Assembly (NCBI GenBank): GCA_003647605.1
Contig: QMND01000002.1
Coordinates: 1-18,417 of the forward strand
DNA length: 18,417 nucleotides
Source of the DNA: Candidatus Shapirobacteria bacterium
GTDB taxonomy: Bacteria > Patescibacteriota > Microgenomatia > UBA12405
Direction of reading: 5' to 3'
Part shown: positions 1 through 7,750 of the stretch, one piece after another
How the letters are laid out: every line of letters starts with the position of its first letter
Numbering within the stretch: position 1 is the first letter of the stretch
Notes under the pieces: model-generated
What the model saw: the letters and a program-made list of their open reading frames with translations, nothing else
Told to the model about the DNA's origin: nothing
The model's database searches: none
Made by a program: the position numbers and the translations under genes

Positions 1-542
1 CCTCCAAATTTTTGTGGAGCTTGATATGGCCAATGAGCATCAAAGAAATGTAAAAATAGTAAAAATGGTCTGTTCTTATCCCTTTGACCTATCCATTTTT
101 TCGCCTTACTTACTACTACATCAGCCCGTTTTAAGGCAGATCCTCTCTTTTTTACATCTACAGTTAAAAGGGGGTCTGTACCATCTGCCAACAAAGGAAT
201 TTCATCATCGTAATAATCAAACCCTTTGTCCAACCCATACCACTTATTCATTCCAGGACAAGACACAATTGCACCTGTCTGATAGTTAGCCTTTTTAAAC
301 TGTTCCACAAAACTATTTACATCGTCATTTATTTGTTCTTTAAACAAATGTCTAATACCATGGTGATATGGTTGCAAACCGGTAAACACAGTAGCATGGC
401 TAATCGGCGTCAAAGGAGAAGAACTTATAGTATTAAGAAAACTTACGCCCATCTTCCGCAATTTTTCTATACCCCTAAAATTGCCACTAAAAGCAACATC
501 AGCCCTTAATGTATCCAACGATACTAATAATAAATTTTTCAT
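1..542 (-). CDS. Sulfatase / alkaline phosphatase superfamily hydrolase, C-terminus beyond window
   Basis: My own translation from the ATG at 542 stays open to the window edge, giving the first 180 residues. The start MKNLLLVSLDTLRAD is the metal-binding beginning of sulfatase-superfamily enzymes (Asp10). Around residues 43-55, PLTPISHATVFTG occupies the place of the sulfatase CxPSR active-site motif, but Thr45 stands where sulfatases have the Cys or Ser that becomes formylglycine. FFDAHWPY (167-174) is the family's D-x-H segment. Thr at the nucleophile position fits phosphodiesterase or phosphotransferase relatives better than a true sulfatase (inference). It follows the substrate-binding protein gene by 21 nt on the same strand and has its own AGGA ribosome-binding site, so the two are probably one operon. 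The substrate cannot be told from this fragment. Confidence 0.85.
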   Translation of the reverse strand, partial: MKNLLLVSLDTLRADVAFSGNFRGIEKLRKMGVSFLNTISSSPLTPISHATVFTGLQPYHHGIRHLFKEQINDDVNSFVEQFKKANYQTGAIVSCPGMNKWYGLDKGFDYYDDEIPLLADGTDPLLTVDVKKRGSALKRADVVVSKAKKWIGQRDKNRPFLLFLHFFDAHWPYQAPQKFG

Positions 543-549
543 TTATATT

Positions 550-553
550 TCCT
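550..553 (-). promoter_or_regulatory. Shine-Dalgarno site of the sulfatase-like gene
   Basis: On the minus strand AGGA sits 7 nt before the ATG at 542, within the short gap after the upstream stop codon. It fixes the start of the sulfatase-like gene. It is notable because most other starts in this window have no such motif. Confidence 0.6.
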
Positions 554-563
554 AACTATTAAT

Positions 564-1574
564 TTATTTGATGGCTTTTGGTAAATAAGACAAATCAACA
601 AAATCTTTCATTTGCACTTTATTTTTAATCATTTTTTGCTTATATATAAAATCTGCAGCCTCTTGCATAATCCTATAATCATCCTGATTAAATCCAAGTC
701 TGATTGTCGCACCTTCCTTCAAGTTTGGTTCGATGCTTGAAGCAATAGATAGTGCATTGCTAGTAATATCAAGCTTCGATTCTTCCGTAAACCACTTATT
801 GACAATATCAGTGTTTTCTCCGTAAAAGTCATAAGCACCACGGAAGGCTGCCAAAAAAGACTTTACAGAATTTGGATTTTGCTCAAGAAAATCACCAGAA
901 ACAAGAATTACAGAAACCACCTTACCCACTGCCAAATTTCTAACTAAACCTTTTTCTTCAAAAATAGCAGGGGTTGGATCAAAACCAGCTAAAGCATCTA
1001 TTTTCCCCCAATTTTTAGCATTTTTATCTTTAACTAAATCACTTTGTTCGTAGATACCTAAGTTAATATTGTTCACATCGTTCTGAGAATCCAAACCAGC
1101 ACCCTCCTCTTCTTTTAGAGCCATCCTCTGTGCCGCTGCCCCAAAAGGCATAGCCACTGTTTTACCTTTTAAGTCAGCCACTGTCTGAATATCAGACTTT
1201 GGTGGTACATATAAAGAAACCCTGTTATACATTAATCTTCCAACTATTTTCCAATTTGGATTTTTTGATAACAATATAGCCGCTGGTTGATCAGCTGTTA
1301 GTACTACATCCACCTCGCCAGCCATAGCTGCTTCGTTAAGTGGCCCACCGTAACTAAAACCCTTAAACTCTCCTTCCAAAGAATTGTTTTTAAGTAAGTT
1401 TGTGTGTTTTAATGCTTGCACTAGTTGACCTTCTGTCGCCCAAGGAATCTGCCAACCAATTCTAATTTTTACTAAATTCTCTTTTTTACCATCAAACTTT
1501 CCTATTTTCCAAACAGCCAACACAAACACAATAATAAATAACAAAAAACCAACCAAAATTCTTTTCTTTTTCAT
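564..1574 (-). CDS. ABC transporter substrate-binding protein, NMT1/TauA type
   Basis: A 336-aa extracytoplasmic solute-binding protein of the SsuA/TauA/ThiY (NMT1/THI5-like) class, which typically bind sulfonates, nitrate or thiamine precursors. Residues 6-23 form one hydrophobic segment after MKKK. No lipobox Cys follows, so the protein is probably held by an uncleaved membrane anchor. The fold signature is visible: IRIGWQIPWATEG (38-50), an AMAGEVDVVLTADQPAA stretch (83-99) where the family reads 'G..D....'; and DLKGKTVAMPFGAAAQ (134-149), the hinge segment seen in this class. The ligand cannot be assigned. A sulfatase-like gene follows 21 nt downstream, hinting at sulfur- or phosphorus-ester uptake, but no permease or ATPase for it is in this window. 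No Shine-Dalgarno precedes the ATG; the 5' leader is predicted at about 55 nt. Confidence 0.85.
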   Translation of the reverse strand: MKKKRILVGFLLFIIVFVLAVWKIGKFDGKKENLVKIRIGWQIPWATEGQLVQALKHTNLLKNNSLEGEFKGFSYGGPLNEAAMAGEVDVVLTADQPAAILLSKNPNWKIVGRLMYNRVSLYVPPKSDIQTVADLKGKTVAMPFGAAAQRMALKEEEGAGLDSQNDVNNINLGIYEQSDLVKDKNAKNWGKIDALAGFDPTPAIFEEKGLVRNLAVGKVVSVILVSGDFLEQNPNSVKSFLAAFRGAYDFYGENTDIVNKWFTEESKLDITSNALSIASSIEPNLKEGATIRLGFNQDDYRIMQEAADFIYKQKMIKNKVQMKDFVDLSYLPKAIK

Positions 1575-1635
1575 TTTTTTATTAAATTAATAATTTTAAT
1601 AAGTATCTATGATGTACCCAAAGAGCAGTGACATG

Positions 1636-1664
1636 ATTATACTAGTGAGTTGTAATCTTTGCAA
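1636..1664 (-). promoter_or_regulatory. Sigma70-type promoter for the binding-protein/sulfatase operon
   Basis: On the minus strand TTGCAA (1664-1659), exactly 17 nt, then TATAAT (1641-1636). The predicted start is near 1629, leaving a leader of about 55 nt before the ATG at 1574. It is divergent from the promoter at 1717-1722. Confidence 0.7.
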
Positions 1665-1716
1665 GTGTTCGAGTTTTTTGTTAATATACACCTAAATATT
1701 TACTTGATATTCTGAG

Positions 1717-1722
1717 TATAAT
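1717..1722 (+). promoter_or_regulatory. -10 box giving a leaderless ldcA-like mRNA
   Basis: A perfect TATAAT ends 7 nt before the ATG at 1730, so the start site (seventh base after the box) is predicted at about 1729. No clear -35 box stands at 16-18 nt spacing. Confidence 0.6.
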
Positions 1723-1729
1723 TACAGAA

Positions 1730-2761
1730 ATGATTAGACCACCTAAATTGCAACTGGGAGATAAGGTAGCTATTGTTTCTCCATCTTTTGCTGGTCCAGG
1801 ACAGTGGCCAGAAATTTATCAACTAGGCTTGCATCGGCTTACTAAAGAATTTAAATTAAAACCTGTAGAATTTCCCACAACTAGACAGGTTAGGGCCTCA
1901 GCTCGAGACAGATCGGTAGATCTAATCAGTGCCTTTCGCGACAAAAAAATTAAAGCCATTATTGCATCTCTAGGCGGGAATGATCAAGTAACTTATGTTA
2001 AAAATTTACCCAATCAAGTTTTTCGGGAACACCCAAAGGCCTTTTTCGGATTTAGCGATAACACTCATTTGTCTAACCATTTATGGCTCAACAGCATCAT
2101 TTCTTATTATGGTGGTATGATTTTGACCCAATTTGCTTTTCAACAAGGCATGGATCCGTTTACCATCAAATATCTAAAAAAAGCCATGTTTGTCGGCGGT
2201 TGGACTCAACTTGAAGCCAGTCATCAATATAATGATATTGATTTAGACTGGGCAGACCCTAACAATATTAGCAAAAATAGAGTTTACGAAAACAACTCAG
2301 GTTGGTTTTGGGATGGGCAAGGCATGATTGAAGGTATTTCTTGGGGTGGTTGTCTAGAATCTATTGATGAGATGTTAAGACACGGGATAGCAATTCCAAG
2401 TTTAACAGATTTTGAGAATATAATTTTGTTTACAGAAACTTCCGAAGAAACTCCTTCAAAATCTTATGTTTTTAGAGTATATAGGGCTTTAGGAGAACGC
2501 GGTATTTTAGCAAAAGTCAAAGCGTTTTTAGTAGGCAGACCAAAAGCATGGTCATTTGAAAATCAACAAACTACCAGCGCCAAAAAAAAGTATAGACAAG
2601 CTCAAAGAGAGACAATTATTGAAATTATTCGTCGATATAATCCAACTGCCCCAATTGTTCAAAATTTAGACATTGGCCATACTGAACCACAAATTCCACT
2701 GCCTTATGGAGGCAAACTCAAAGTTGATACCTCAAAAAGAGAAATTTGGGCTAAGTTTTAA
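1730..2761 (+). CDS. LD-carboxypeptidase, S66 family (LdcA/MccF-like)
   Basis: A 343-aa serine peptidase of family S66. Members remove the terminal D-Ala from murein tetrapeptides (LdcA) or cleave microcin C-type nucleotide peptides (MccF). The N-terminal LQLGDKVAIVSPSF (8-20) is the family opening. GFSD at 107-110 carries the nucleophile Ser109. FTETSEETPS (234-243) holds the likely catalytic Glu236, in the form typical of the MccF-like branch. DIGHTEPQIPLPYG (314-327) holds the catalytic His317. The length matches the family. No signal peptide is seen, so it is cytoplasmic and may recycle cell-wall peptides or give immunity to peptide antibiotics; the sequence alone cannot choose. It is followed at 15 nt by a HAD hydrolase. 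G and C are nearly balanced here, unlike the strongly C-rich ligA. Confidence 0.88.
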   Translation: MIRPPKLQLGDKVAIVSPSFAGPGQWPEIYQLGLHRLTKEFKLKPVEFPTTRQVRASARDRSVDLISAFRDKKIKAIIASLGGNDQVTYVKNLPNQVFREHPKAFFGFSDNTHLSNHLWLNSIISYYGGMILTQFAFQQGMDPFTIKYLKKAMFVGGWTQLEASHQYNDIDLDWADPNNISKNRVYENNSGWFWDGQGMIEGISWGGCLESIDEMLRHGIAIPSLTDFENIILFTETSEETPSKSYVFRVYRALGERGILAKVKAFLVGRPKAWSFENQQTTSAKKKYRQAQRETIIEIIRRYNPTAPIVQNLDIGHTEPQIPLPYGGKLKVDTSKREIWAKF

Positions 2762-2776
2762 TCATTTCTCAATACA

Positions 2777-3493
2777 ATGTTTTTCAAACTACAATCAAGC
2801 ATTAAAAATGTAGTTTTTGACTTAGACAATACCCTAATAGATACAAATCAAACTTTTCAAACCGCATTTAGAGAATCATCATTGTTTCTATCTCAAGCCT
2901 GTATACACCAAACACCCGAACATATATTCCAATTAGTCTCCAAAGTAAACCAAGCATTACAGCCAGAATTATTAGTACAACCAAGTCGAGTCGAATTAGC
3001 CGTTATATTAACCGCCAAAATCCTCAAACTTAATCCTACCGATAAAATAACAAAAAAAGCCATAAATAGAGTCAAACAAATTTACGACACAGACATCCCT
3101 ACTGTTTTTAATGGTGCCACCGAAGTTTTAAATACCTTTTTACAGCTCGGAATCAGACCTCTCCTAATGACTCATGGAGAAGAAAATTTCACTTGGCACA
3201 AATTATCAAAAACTGGTTTACTGGGCAAATTCGAAACAAAAATCTGCTTCTCTGTTAACTATCCAAAAGAAAGTCAGTGGAAAGAAAACTTTGACAGACT
3301 AGGATTAAAAGCCAACCAAACACTAGTCATAGGTGACAACCCTCAGGCCGACATAGAAGCTACAATTCGCTTAGGCACCAAAGCTATTTGGGTTAGTAAT
3401 GGACAAAAACGACCTGTTAGCTCTGTAGAAAATTTATGGCAAAAAAGGGTAATAGAAATAAATAAAATCGCTGATATTTTGCAACTTATTTAA
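2777..3493 (+). CDS. HAD-superfamily hydrolase
   Basis: A 238-aa haloacid-dehalogenase-type hydrolase, probably a small-molecule phosphatase. Motif I is VFDLDNT with the nucleophile Asp15 and acid/base Asp17. Motif II is the Thr in LLMTHG (Thr132). Motif III is probably Lys164. Motif IV is GDNPQAD with Asp187 and Asp192 for magnesium. Residues 24-105 form a helical C1-type cap. The gene starts 15 nt after the S66 peptidase stop with no visible promoter or ribosome-binding site, so it is probably co-transcribed. The substrate is unknown; a sugar phosphate or nucleotide phosphatase would be typical of the fold. Confidence 0.88.
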   Translation: MFFKLQSSIKNVVFDLDNTLIDTNQTFQTAFRESSLFLSQACIHQTPEHIFQLVSKVNQALQPELLVQPSRVELAVILTAKILKLNPTDKITKKAINRVKQIYDTDIPTVFNGATEVLNTFLQLGIRPLLMTHGEENFTWHKLSKTGLLGKFETKICFSVNYPKESQWKENFDRLGLKANQTLVIGDNPQADIEATIRLGTKAIWVSNGQKRPVSSVENLWQKRVIEINKIADILQLI

Positions 3494-3558
3494 TATTACC
3501 TGTCTTGTTTAATTCATTACCTTTTACCTTTTTTATTTCCGCACTATAACCTCAATTG

Positions 3559-3567
3559 TGTTATAAT
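3559..3567 (+). promoter_or_regulatory. Extended -10 promoter of the Fic gene
   Basis: TGtTATAAT is a full extended -10 element ending 13 nt before the ATG at 3581, so the leader is predicted at about 7 nt and carries no Shine-Dalgarno. No -35 is evident, as expected for an extended -10 promoter. Confidence 0.6.
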
Positions 3568-3580
3568 CAAAACAACCACT

Positions 3581-4714
3581 ATGTTCCAACCTATCTACAC
3601 CATCAACAACCAAATACTTCAAAATATTGGTCACATTGAATCTTCTAAAGCCCTAATCGACGAAGCCCCTTTAGTCCCAGCCTACGAAAAACAATTTAAA
3701 CAAGACGCCATGGTTCGCACTGTCCACTATGGAACCAGAATCGAGGGTAACGATCTTACTTTCCACGAAGTAGCTCGTCTGGTCGAAGGCCAAAAAATTA
3801 CCGCCGGTCAAAGAGACATTCAAGAAGTTATCAACTATCGCAATGTTGTCGATTATCTCGAAGAAGTTTGGTCATTATACGACGCTGGATTACCCCTACC
3901 AGAAGAAAAAAAGGTTCCAGAAACTCCAGACAACCAAGCTCGACCTTTCTTTTATAGTCAAACTCTTATTAAAAAAATTCATAGTCTAACCACCAACAAA
4001 ATCATTTCCACTGATCAATGTGGCCAATACCGACATCAACAAGTAGTCTTAAAAAATACCCAAACAGGCGAAATTGCCCATCGTCCCCCTCCCGCCATTG
4101 AAGTTCCATATCTAATTACCGACTTTGTCGATTGGCTTAACTCAGACAATAGTCAACAAATGCACCCAGTTATTAAATCAGCTATCACTCAATATATTTT
4201 AGTGGCTATTCACCCTTTTATTGAAGGTAATGGGCGAGTCGCCCGCGCCTTTGCCATTCTACCTCTTTATATTAAAAGTTATGATATCCGTCGTCTGTTT
4301 TCCTTAGAAGAATATTTTGATAAACATGCCGAAGATTACTACAATAGTATCCAAAGGACCCATCTTCAATCTTCTGATATTTTCAAAAGAGATTTAACCC
4401 TATGGGTTGAATACTACACCAAAGCTCTAGACATCGAATTTAATCGAGTTAAGGAAAAAGTTAAAGGTCTCAGTCGTGATATCCGCTTAAAACAAAAACT
4501 AGGTGGCAAACAAATTCCTCTTAGTCAGAGACAAATTAAATTGGTTGAATATATGCAACAATTTGGCGGTATTAGAATGCCAGAGGCTAAAGAAATCTTA
4601 CCTATGGTTTCCGACGATACTATTTGGCGAGACCTTAAAAAATTAATTTCTTCTGGAGTTGTCGAAAAACATGGATCAACCAAAGGCGCTTATTACGCCC
4701 TCACCTCCGCCTAA
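3581..4714 (+). CDS. Fic-domain protein (predicted AMP-transferase) with C-terminal winged helix
   Basis: A 377-aa protein of the Fic/DOC superfamily, which transfers AMP (or other phosphate-containing groups) from nucleotides to protein side chains. The signature HPFIEGNGRVAR lies at 211-222, with catalytic His211, metal-binding Glu215 and phosphate-binding GNGR. The N-terminal part has an inhibitory-helix motif near TRIEGN (52-57, Glu55), as in class II Fic proteins, but the Ser/Thr expected four residues before the Glu is Gly51. Residues from about 310 onward form a DNA-binding-like winged helix (DDTIWRDLKKLISSGVV, 345-361). It stands alone between its own promoter and the ligA promoter; no antitoxin-like gene is adjacent. 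The target protein is unknown. It is probably self-regulated through Glu55. Confidence 0.92.
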   Translation: MFQPIYTINNQILQNIGHIESSKALIDEAPLVPAYEKQFKQDAMVRTVHYGTRIEGNDLTFHEVARLVEGQKITAGQRDIQEVINYRNVVDYLEEVWSLYDAGLPLPEEKKVPETPDNQARPFFYSQTLIKKIHSLTTNKIISTDQCGQYRHQQVVLKNTQTGEIAHRPPPAIEVPYLITDFVDWLNSDNSQQMHPVIKSAITQYILVAIHPFIEGNGRVARAFAILPLYIKSYDIRRLFSLEEYFDKHAEDYYNSIQRTHLQSSDIFKRDLTLWVEYYTKALDIEFNRVKEKVKGLSRDIRLKQKLGGKQIPLSQRQIKLVEYMQQFGGIRMPEAKEILPMVSDDTIWRDLKKLISSGVVEKHGSTKGAYYALTSA

Positions 4715-4805
4715 CATTTAACTAATTTATTTTCCCAATTTCCCAACAAAATTTAATACACTGCCACCGCCATATCTCTTATAAAAAAACAATCACCTTT
4801 CAAGC

Positions 4806-4811
4806 TATAAT
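4806..4811 (+). promoter_or_regulatory. -10 box giving a leaderless ligA mRNA
   Basis: TATAAT ends 5 nt before the ATG at 4817, which puts the predicted start site on the start codon itself. No -35 is recognisable. Confidence 0.6.
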
Positions 4812-4816
4812 CACTC

Positions 4817-6742
4817 ATGGCTAAATTTTTTAACCTATCCGATATCGACCTTCAAAAAATCAGTCCCAATCAACTCGGCCAACTTCTAATCGAAGCCAAA
4901 CAAGCCTACTACACCACCGCCCAACCCATCATGTCTGACCACACCTACGACACTTTAGAAAACATCCTCCGTCAAAAAGCCCCACATCACCGTCTTTTTT
5001 CCACCATTGGCAATTCCAACTTCAAAACTGGCTGGCCCAAAAAAAAGCACTCCATGCCCATGGGTTCCCAAAACAAAGCCACTAACTATCGAGACATGAT
5101 TCATTATTTTGAACTTAAAAAAATTCCTCCTCAAACCACCTTTGTAGTCCAACCCAAATGTGACGGCATTTCTCTAGAACTAATTTATAAACAAGGCCAG
5201 CTTGACAAAGCTATCACCAGAGGTGACGGTAGAGCAGGGGACTTAATTACCCAAAATGTGGTCAAAATGAAAAATTGTCAAACTCGCCTAAATCAAAAAT
5301 TCACCGGCTCCATCCGTTGTGAAATAGTCGTCACCTATCAAGACTTCCAAAAAATCAAACAAGACTATTCCAATCCTCGTAACGCCGCTTCTGGTATCTC
5401 TCAACGATTGGACAGCCAGTTATCCCAATTCTGCACCCTAATAGCCGTCGATATTTACTCATCTCAACTCGACTTCAAAACAGAGACCGACAAAATAACA
5501 TATCTTAAACAACTCAAAATTCCCACTGTTGAATCTCATCCAGCCAATTCTTTTGCATCAATAGAAAAAATTTACCAAAATTACCTTAAAAAACGCTCCA
5601 CACACCCATTTGACATTGACGGTTTGGTTGTCAAAATTAACAATATCCAACTTCAACAAAAATTAGGCTCTCTTCATCAACACCCCAAACACCAAATCGC
5701 CTATAAATTCCCCCCAGAAACCAAACAAACCCAAATCCTAGATATTGACTGGACCGTTGGCCCCATGGGTCGCATCACCCCCGTTGCCAAAGTTGAACCA
5801 GTCCAAATCAGTGGAGCCATTATCAACTATATTTCTTTAGCTAACTACCAACTAGTCAAACAACAACAAGTCAACATTGGCGACATCGTCCAAATCAGTC
5901 GTCGCGGTGATGTTATTCCCCATCTAGAAAAAGTTGTCAATAAACTTAAACTAGGCCATGTTACCATTCCTCAAAAATGCCCTTCTTGTCATCAATCCCT
6001 AATTTTTGAAGACAAAAACTCTTACTGTCCTAACCTCAACCAGTGTCCAGCTCAAATCTTGGGCAGTCTCCGACTTTTCTGCCAAAACTTAGAAATCAAA
6101 GGTCTGTCCGAACAAACCATTAAAAAACTTTACCAACAAAAACTAGTTAAATTACCAGGCGATTTTTATAAACTACAAATATCAGATATCCAAAACCTCG
6201 ACGGTTTAGGTAAAAAATCTGCTACCAACATCATCAACCAAATTCAAGCCAAAAGAAAACTCAGCCTTAGCCAAGTCTTCCATGCTTCCGTCATTCCTAA
6301 TTTTAGTTTGGCCAGAATTAAACAAATCACCTCGGCTGGCTACCAAACTCCCTCTAAAATTATCAACATCGCCATTCCTCAACTCCAAGCCATCGATGGT
6401 ATCCAACAAACCCTAGCTACAAAAATTCACCAAGCCATTCAACTTCGACGATCTTTTATCCAGTCCATCCTCGACCAAGTACAAATTAAAAAAACTAGTC
6501 GAAAAAAACAAAGTCTAAAAAATCTCAATTTTTGTATCACTGGTCAACTAGACACACCTCGTTCCCAAGACAAAAAACTCATCGAAGCGCATGGAGGCAA
6601 ACTTTTGTCGGCCGTATCTAAAAACTTATCTTACCTAGTTAGCAATTCAACTACATCCAACTCTGCCAAATTCAAAAAAGCTCAACAACTTAATATTCCC
6701 ATTATCAATCAGAAACAATTAATCAACATGATTAACCACTAA
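4817..6742 (+). CDS. ligA: NAD-dependent DNA ligase LigA
   Basis: A 641-aa replicative ligase that seals nicks using NAD+; slightly shorter than the usual 670 or so. The N-terminal Ia domain that binds NMN is recognised by SDHTYDTL (40-47). The adenylation motif KCDG gives Lys114 as the AMP-accepting residue, followed by TRGDGRAGD (134-142). The OB fold contains SRRGDVIPH (361-369). A four-cysteine zinc finger uses Cys388, Cys391, Cys404 and Cys410. Helix-hairpin-helix repeats follow (around 455-545), and a BRCT domain spans about 567-641. All domains of a bacterial LigA are present. An oddity is PMGSQNK (81-87), where typical LigA has PMLSLDN. The coding strand is very C-rich over G: 24 C against 7 G in 4861-4920. 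Confidence 0.95.
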   Translation: MAKFFNLSDIDLQKISPNQLGQLLIEAKQAYYTTAQPIMSDHTYDTLENILRQKAPHHRLFSTIGNSNFKTGWPKKKHSMPMGSQNKATNYRDMIHYFELKKIPPQTTFVVQPKCDGISLELIYKQGQLDKAITRGDGRAGDLITQNVVKMKNCQTRLNQKFTGSIRCEIVVTYQDFQKIKQDYSNPRNAASGISQRLDSQLSQFCTLIAVDIYSSQLDFKTETDKITYLKQLKIPTVESHPANSFASIEKIYQNYLKKRSTHPFDIDGLVVKINNIQLQQKLGSLHQHPKHQIAYKFPPETKQTQILDIDWTVGPMGRITPVAKVEPVQISGAIINYISLANYQLVKQQQVNIGDIVQISRRGDVIPHLEKVVNKLKLGHVTIPQKCPSCHQSLIFEDKNSYCPNLNQCPAQILGSLRLFCQNLEIKGLSEQTIKKLYQQKLVKLPGDFYKLQISDIQNLDGLGKKSATNIINQIQAKRKLSLSQVFHASVIPNFSLARIKQITSAGYQTPSKIINIAIPQLQAIDGIQQTLATKIHQAIQLRRSFIQSILDQVQIKKTSRKKQSLKNLNFCITGQLDTPRSQDKKLIEAHGGKLLSAVSKNLSYLVSNSTTSNSAKFKKAQQLNIPIINQKQLINMINH

Positions 6743-6752
6743 ACCCTAGTTA

Positions 6753-6781
6753 TTGACCGCCAACTATTCATCAACTACAAT
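6753..6781 (+). promoter_or_regulatory. Sigma70-type promoter before the Tic20-like gene and pth
   Basis: TTGACC (6753-6758), 17 nt, TACAAT (6776-6781). The predicted start near 6788 leaves a leader of about 20 nt. An alternative -10 (TATTAA, 6791-6796) would give a leader of about 5 nt, like the other genes. Confidence 0.6.
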
Positions 6782-6807
6782 TCTAGACAATATTAATTCA
6801 AAAAACT

Positions 6808-7155
6808 ATGCCAACCAACAAAAAAAACCACAAAAAAACCAACACTCTTAGCTTACCTGACAATACTGTTTCAGCTCTAACTTATTCTTTAACCTTACTT
6901 AGTGGCTTAATTATTTTTCTTTTAGAAAAAGACAATAAAACCATTCGTTTTCACGCTCTTCAAGCCATTATTTTGGGAGTTTTATGGATGGTATTACCGA
7001 AATTATTCTTATTTACTTTAATTTTAGCCCCTTTAGCCATCTTACTTAATCTTGTTTTTCTAGTCATTTGGATAATTTTAATTGTCAAGACTTACAAAGG
7101 CGAAAATTTTGATTTACCTATAATTTCCAATTGGGTTCGTAAACAGCTAAAATAA
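6808..7155 (+). CDS. Tic20/DUF4870-like small membrane protein
   Basis: A 115-aa integral membrane protein. A basic cytoplasmic tail (about 1-15, rich in Lys) is followed by three hydrophobic segments at roughly 24-40, 50-70 and 72-95. The pattern 'LLEKDNKTIRFHALQAI' between the first two segments is the hallmark of the DUF4870 / Tic20-like family, which has no firmly known function in bacteria. The gene is 3 nt from pth and the two are likely co-transcribed, probably by genome packing rather than a shared role. Confidence 0.8.
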   Translation: MPTNKKNHKKTNTLSLPDNTVSALTYSLTLLSGLIIFLLEKDNKTIRFHALQAIILGVLWMVLPKLFLFTLILAPLAILLNLVFLVIWIILIVKTYKGENFDLPIISNWVRKQLK

Positions 7156-7158
7156 GTA

Positions 7159-7692
7159 ATGAAAACCATTATCGGTTTAGGTAACCCCGATTCAAACTAT
7201 CAAAACAATCGCCACAATTTAGGTCATCAATTTGTTGCTTACCTTAGCCAAGAATTATCTATTAAACTACAAAATAAAAAGAAAATATTAGCCCAAATAG
7301 GACAGGATGGTCGAAAAAAATTTTTACTAGCCATTCCTACTACCTACATGAATGAATCTGGTTTAGCTGTCCAAAAAATTGTCAATTTTTATAAAATCAA
7401 TTTTGATAATTTATACATCGTTCACGATGATCTAGATCTAGAACTAGGTAATTGGAAAATCCAATTTAATCGAGGCTCAGCCGGACACAATGGCATTAAG
7501 TCGATTATCCAAAACCTAAACAGTCGGCAATTTTGGCGAATCAGAATTGGCATCGGCCACCCCCTTCCACCCATTCCAGTCGAAAATTTCGTTTTACAAA
7601 ACTTTTCTAACCCAGAAAAAGTTATAATAAACCAAACTATTAAAACTATTAGTCAAAAAATCTTAACCGATATTATTGGGCCTATAGCTTAG
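7159..7692 (+). CDS. pth: Peptidyl-tRNA hydrolase
   Basis: A 177-aa enzyme that releases peptides from peptidyl-tRNA after ribosome drop-off. All catalytic and binding residues are present: Asn9 in GLGNP, His19 in RHNLG, Asn65 in TTYMNESG, Asp90 in VHDDLDL, and His110/Asn111 in AGHNG. It is a little shorter than the usual 190 or so at the C-terminus. It starts 3 nt after the upstream stop, with no Shine-Dalgarno, suggesting translational coupling. Its last five codons, including the TAG stop, lie inside the tRNA-Ala gene (7678-7749), so RNase P cleavage at the tRNA 5' end would remove the stop codon from the message. Confidence 0.95.
   Translation: MKTIIGLGNPDSNYQNNRHNLGHQFVAYLSQELSIKLQNKKKILAQIGQDGRKKFLLAIPTTYMNESGLAVQKIVNFYKINFDNLYIVHDDLDLELGNWKIQFNRGSAGHNGIKSIIQNLNSRQFWRIRIGIGHPLPPIPVENFVLQNFSNPEKVIINQTIKTISQKILTDIIGPIA
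7623..7628 (+). promoter_or_regulatory. Possible -10 box for tRNA-Ala inside pth
   Basis: TATAAT lies 49 nt before the tRNA within the pth reading frame. No -35 is found at standard spacing, so this may be chance in AT-rich coding DNA; the tRNA could instead be cut from the pth transcript. Confidence 0.25.
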
Positions 7693-7749
7693 TTGGTAGA
7701 GCACCCCGGTCGCATCGGGGAGACGAGGGTTCAATTCCCCCTAGGTCCA
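7678..7749 (+). tRNA. tRNA-Ala (anticodon CGC)
   Basis: A 72-nt cloverleaf. The acceptor stem GGGCCTA pairs with TAGGTCC and contains the G3-U70 wobble pair that is the alanine identity signal. The D arm is GCTT...GAGC. The anticodon stem CCCCG/CGGGG encloses GTCGCAT with anticodon CGC, reading GCG. The variable loop is AGAC and the T arm is GAGGG-TTCAATT-CCCCC with one A-C mismatch. The discriminator base is A73; the CCA end is not encoded (CTC follows). G32 in the anticodon loop is unusual. It shares its first 15 nt with the end of pth. Confidence 0.93.
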
Positions 7750-7750
7750 C

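Noticed and set aside
14..289. Plus-strand open frame of 91 codons
   Set aside because: It is a shadow of the sulfatase-like gene on the minus strand, which has clear family motifs.
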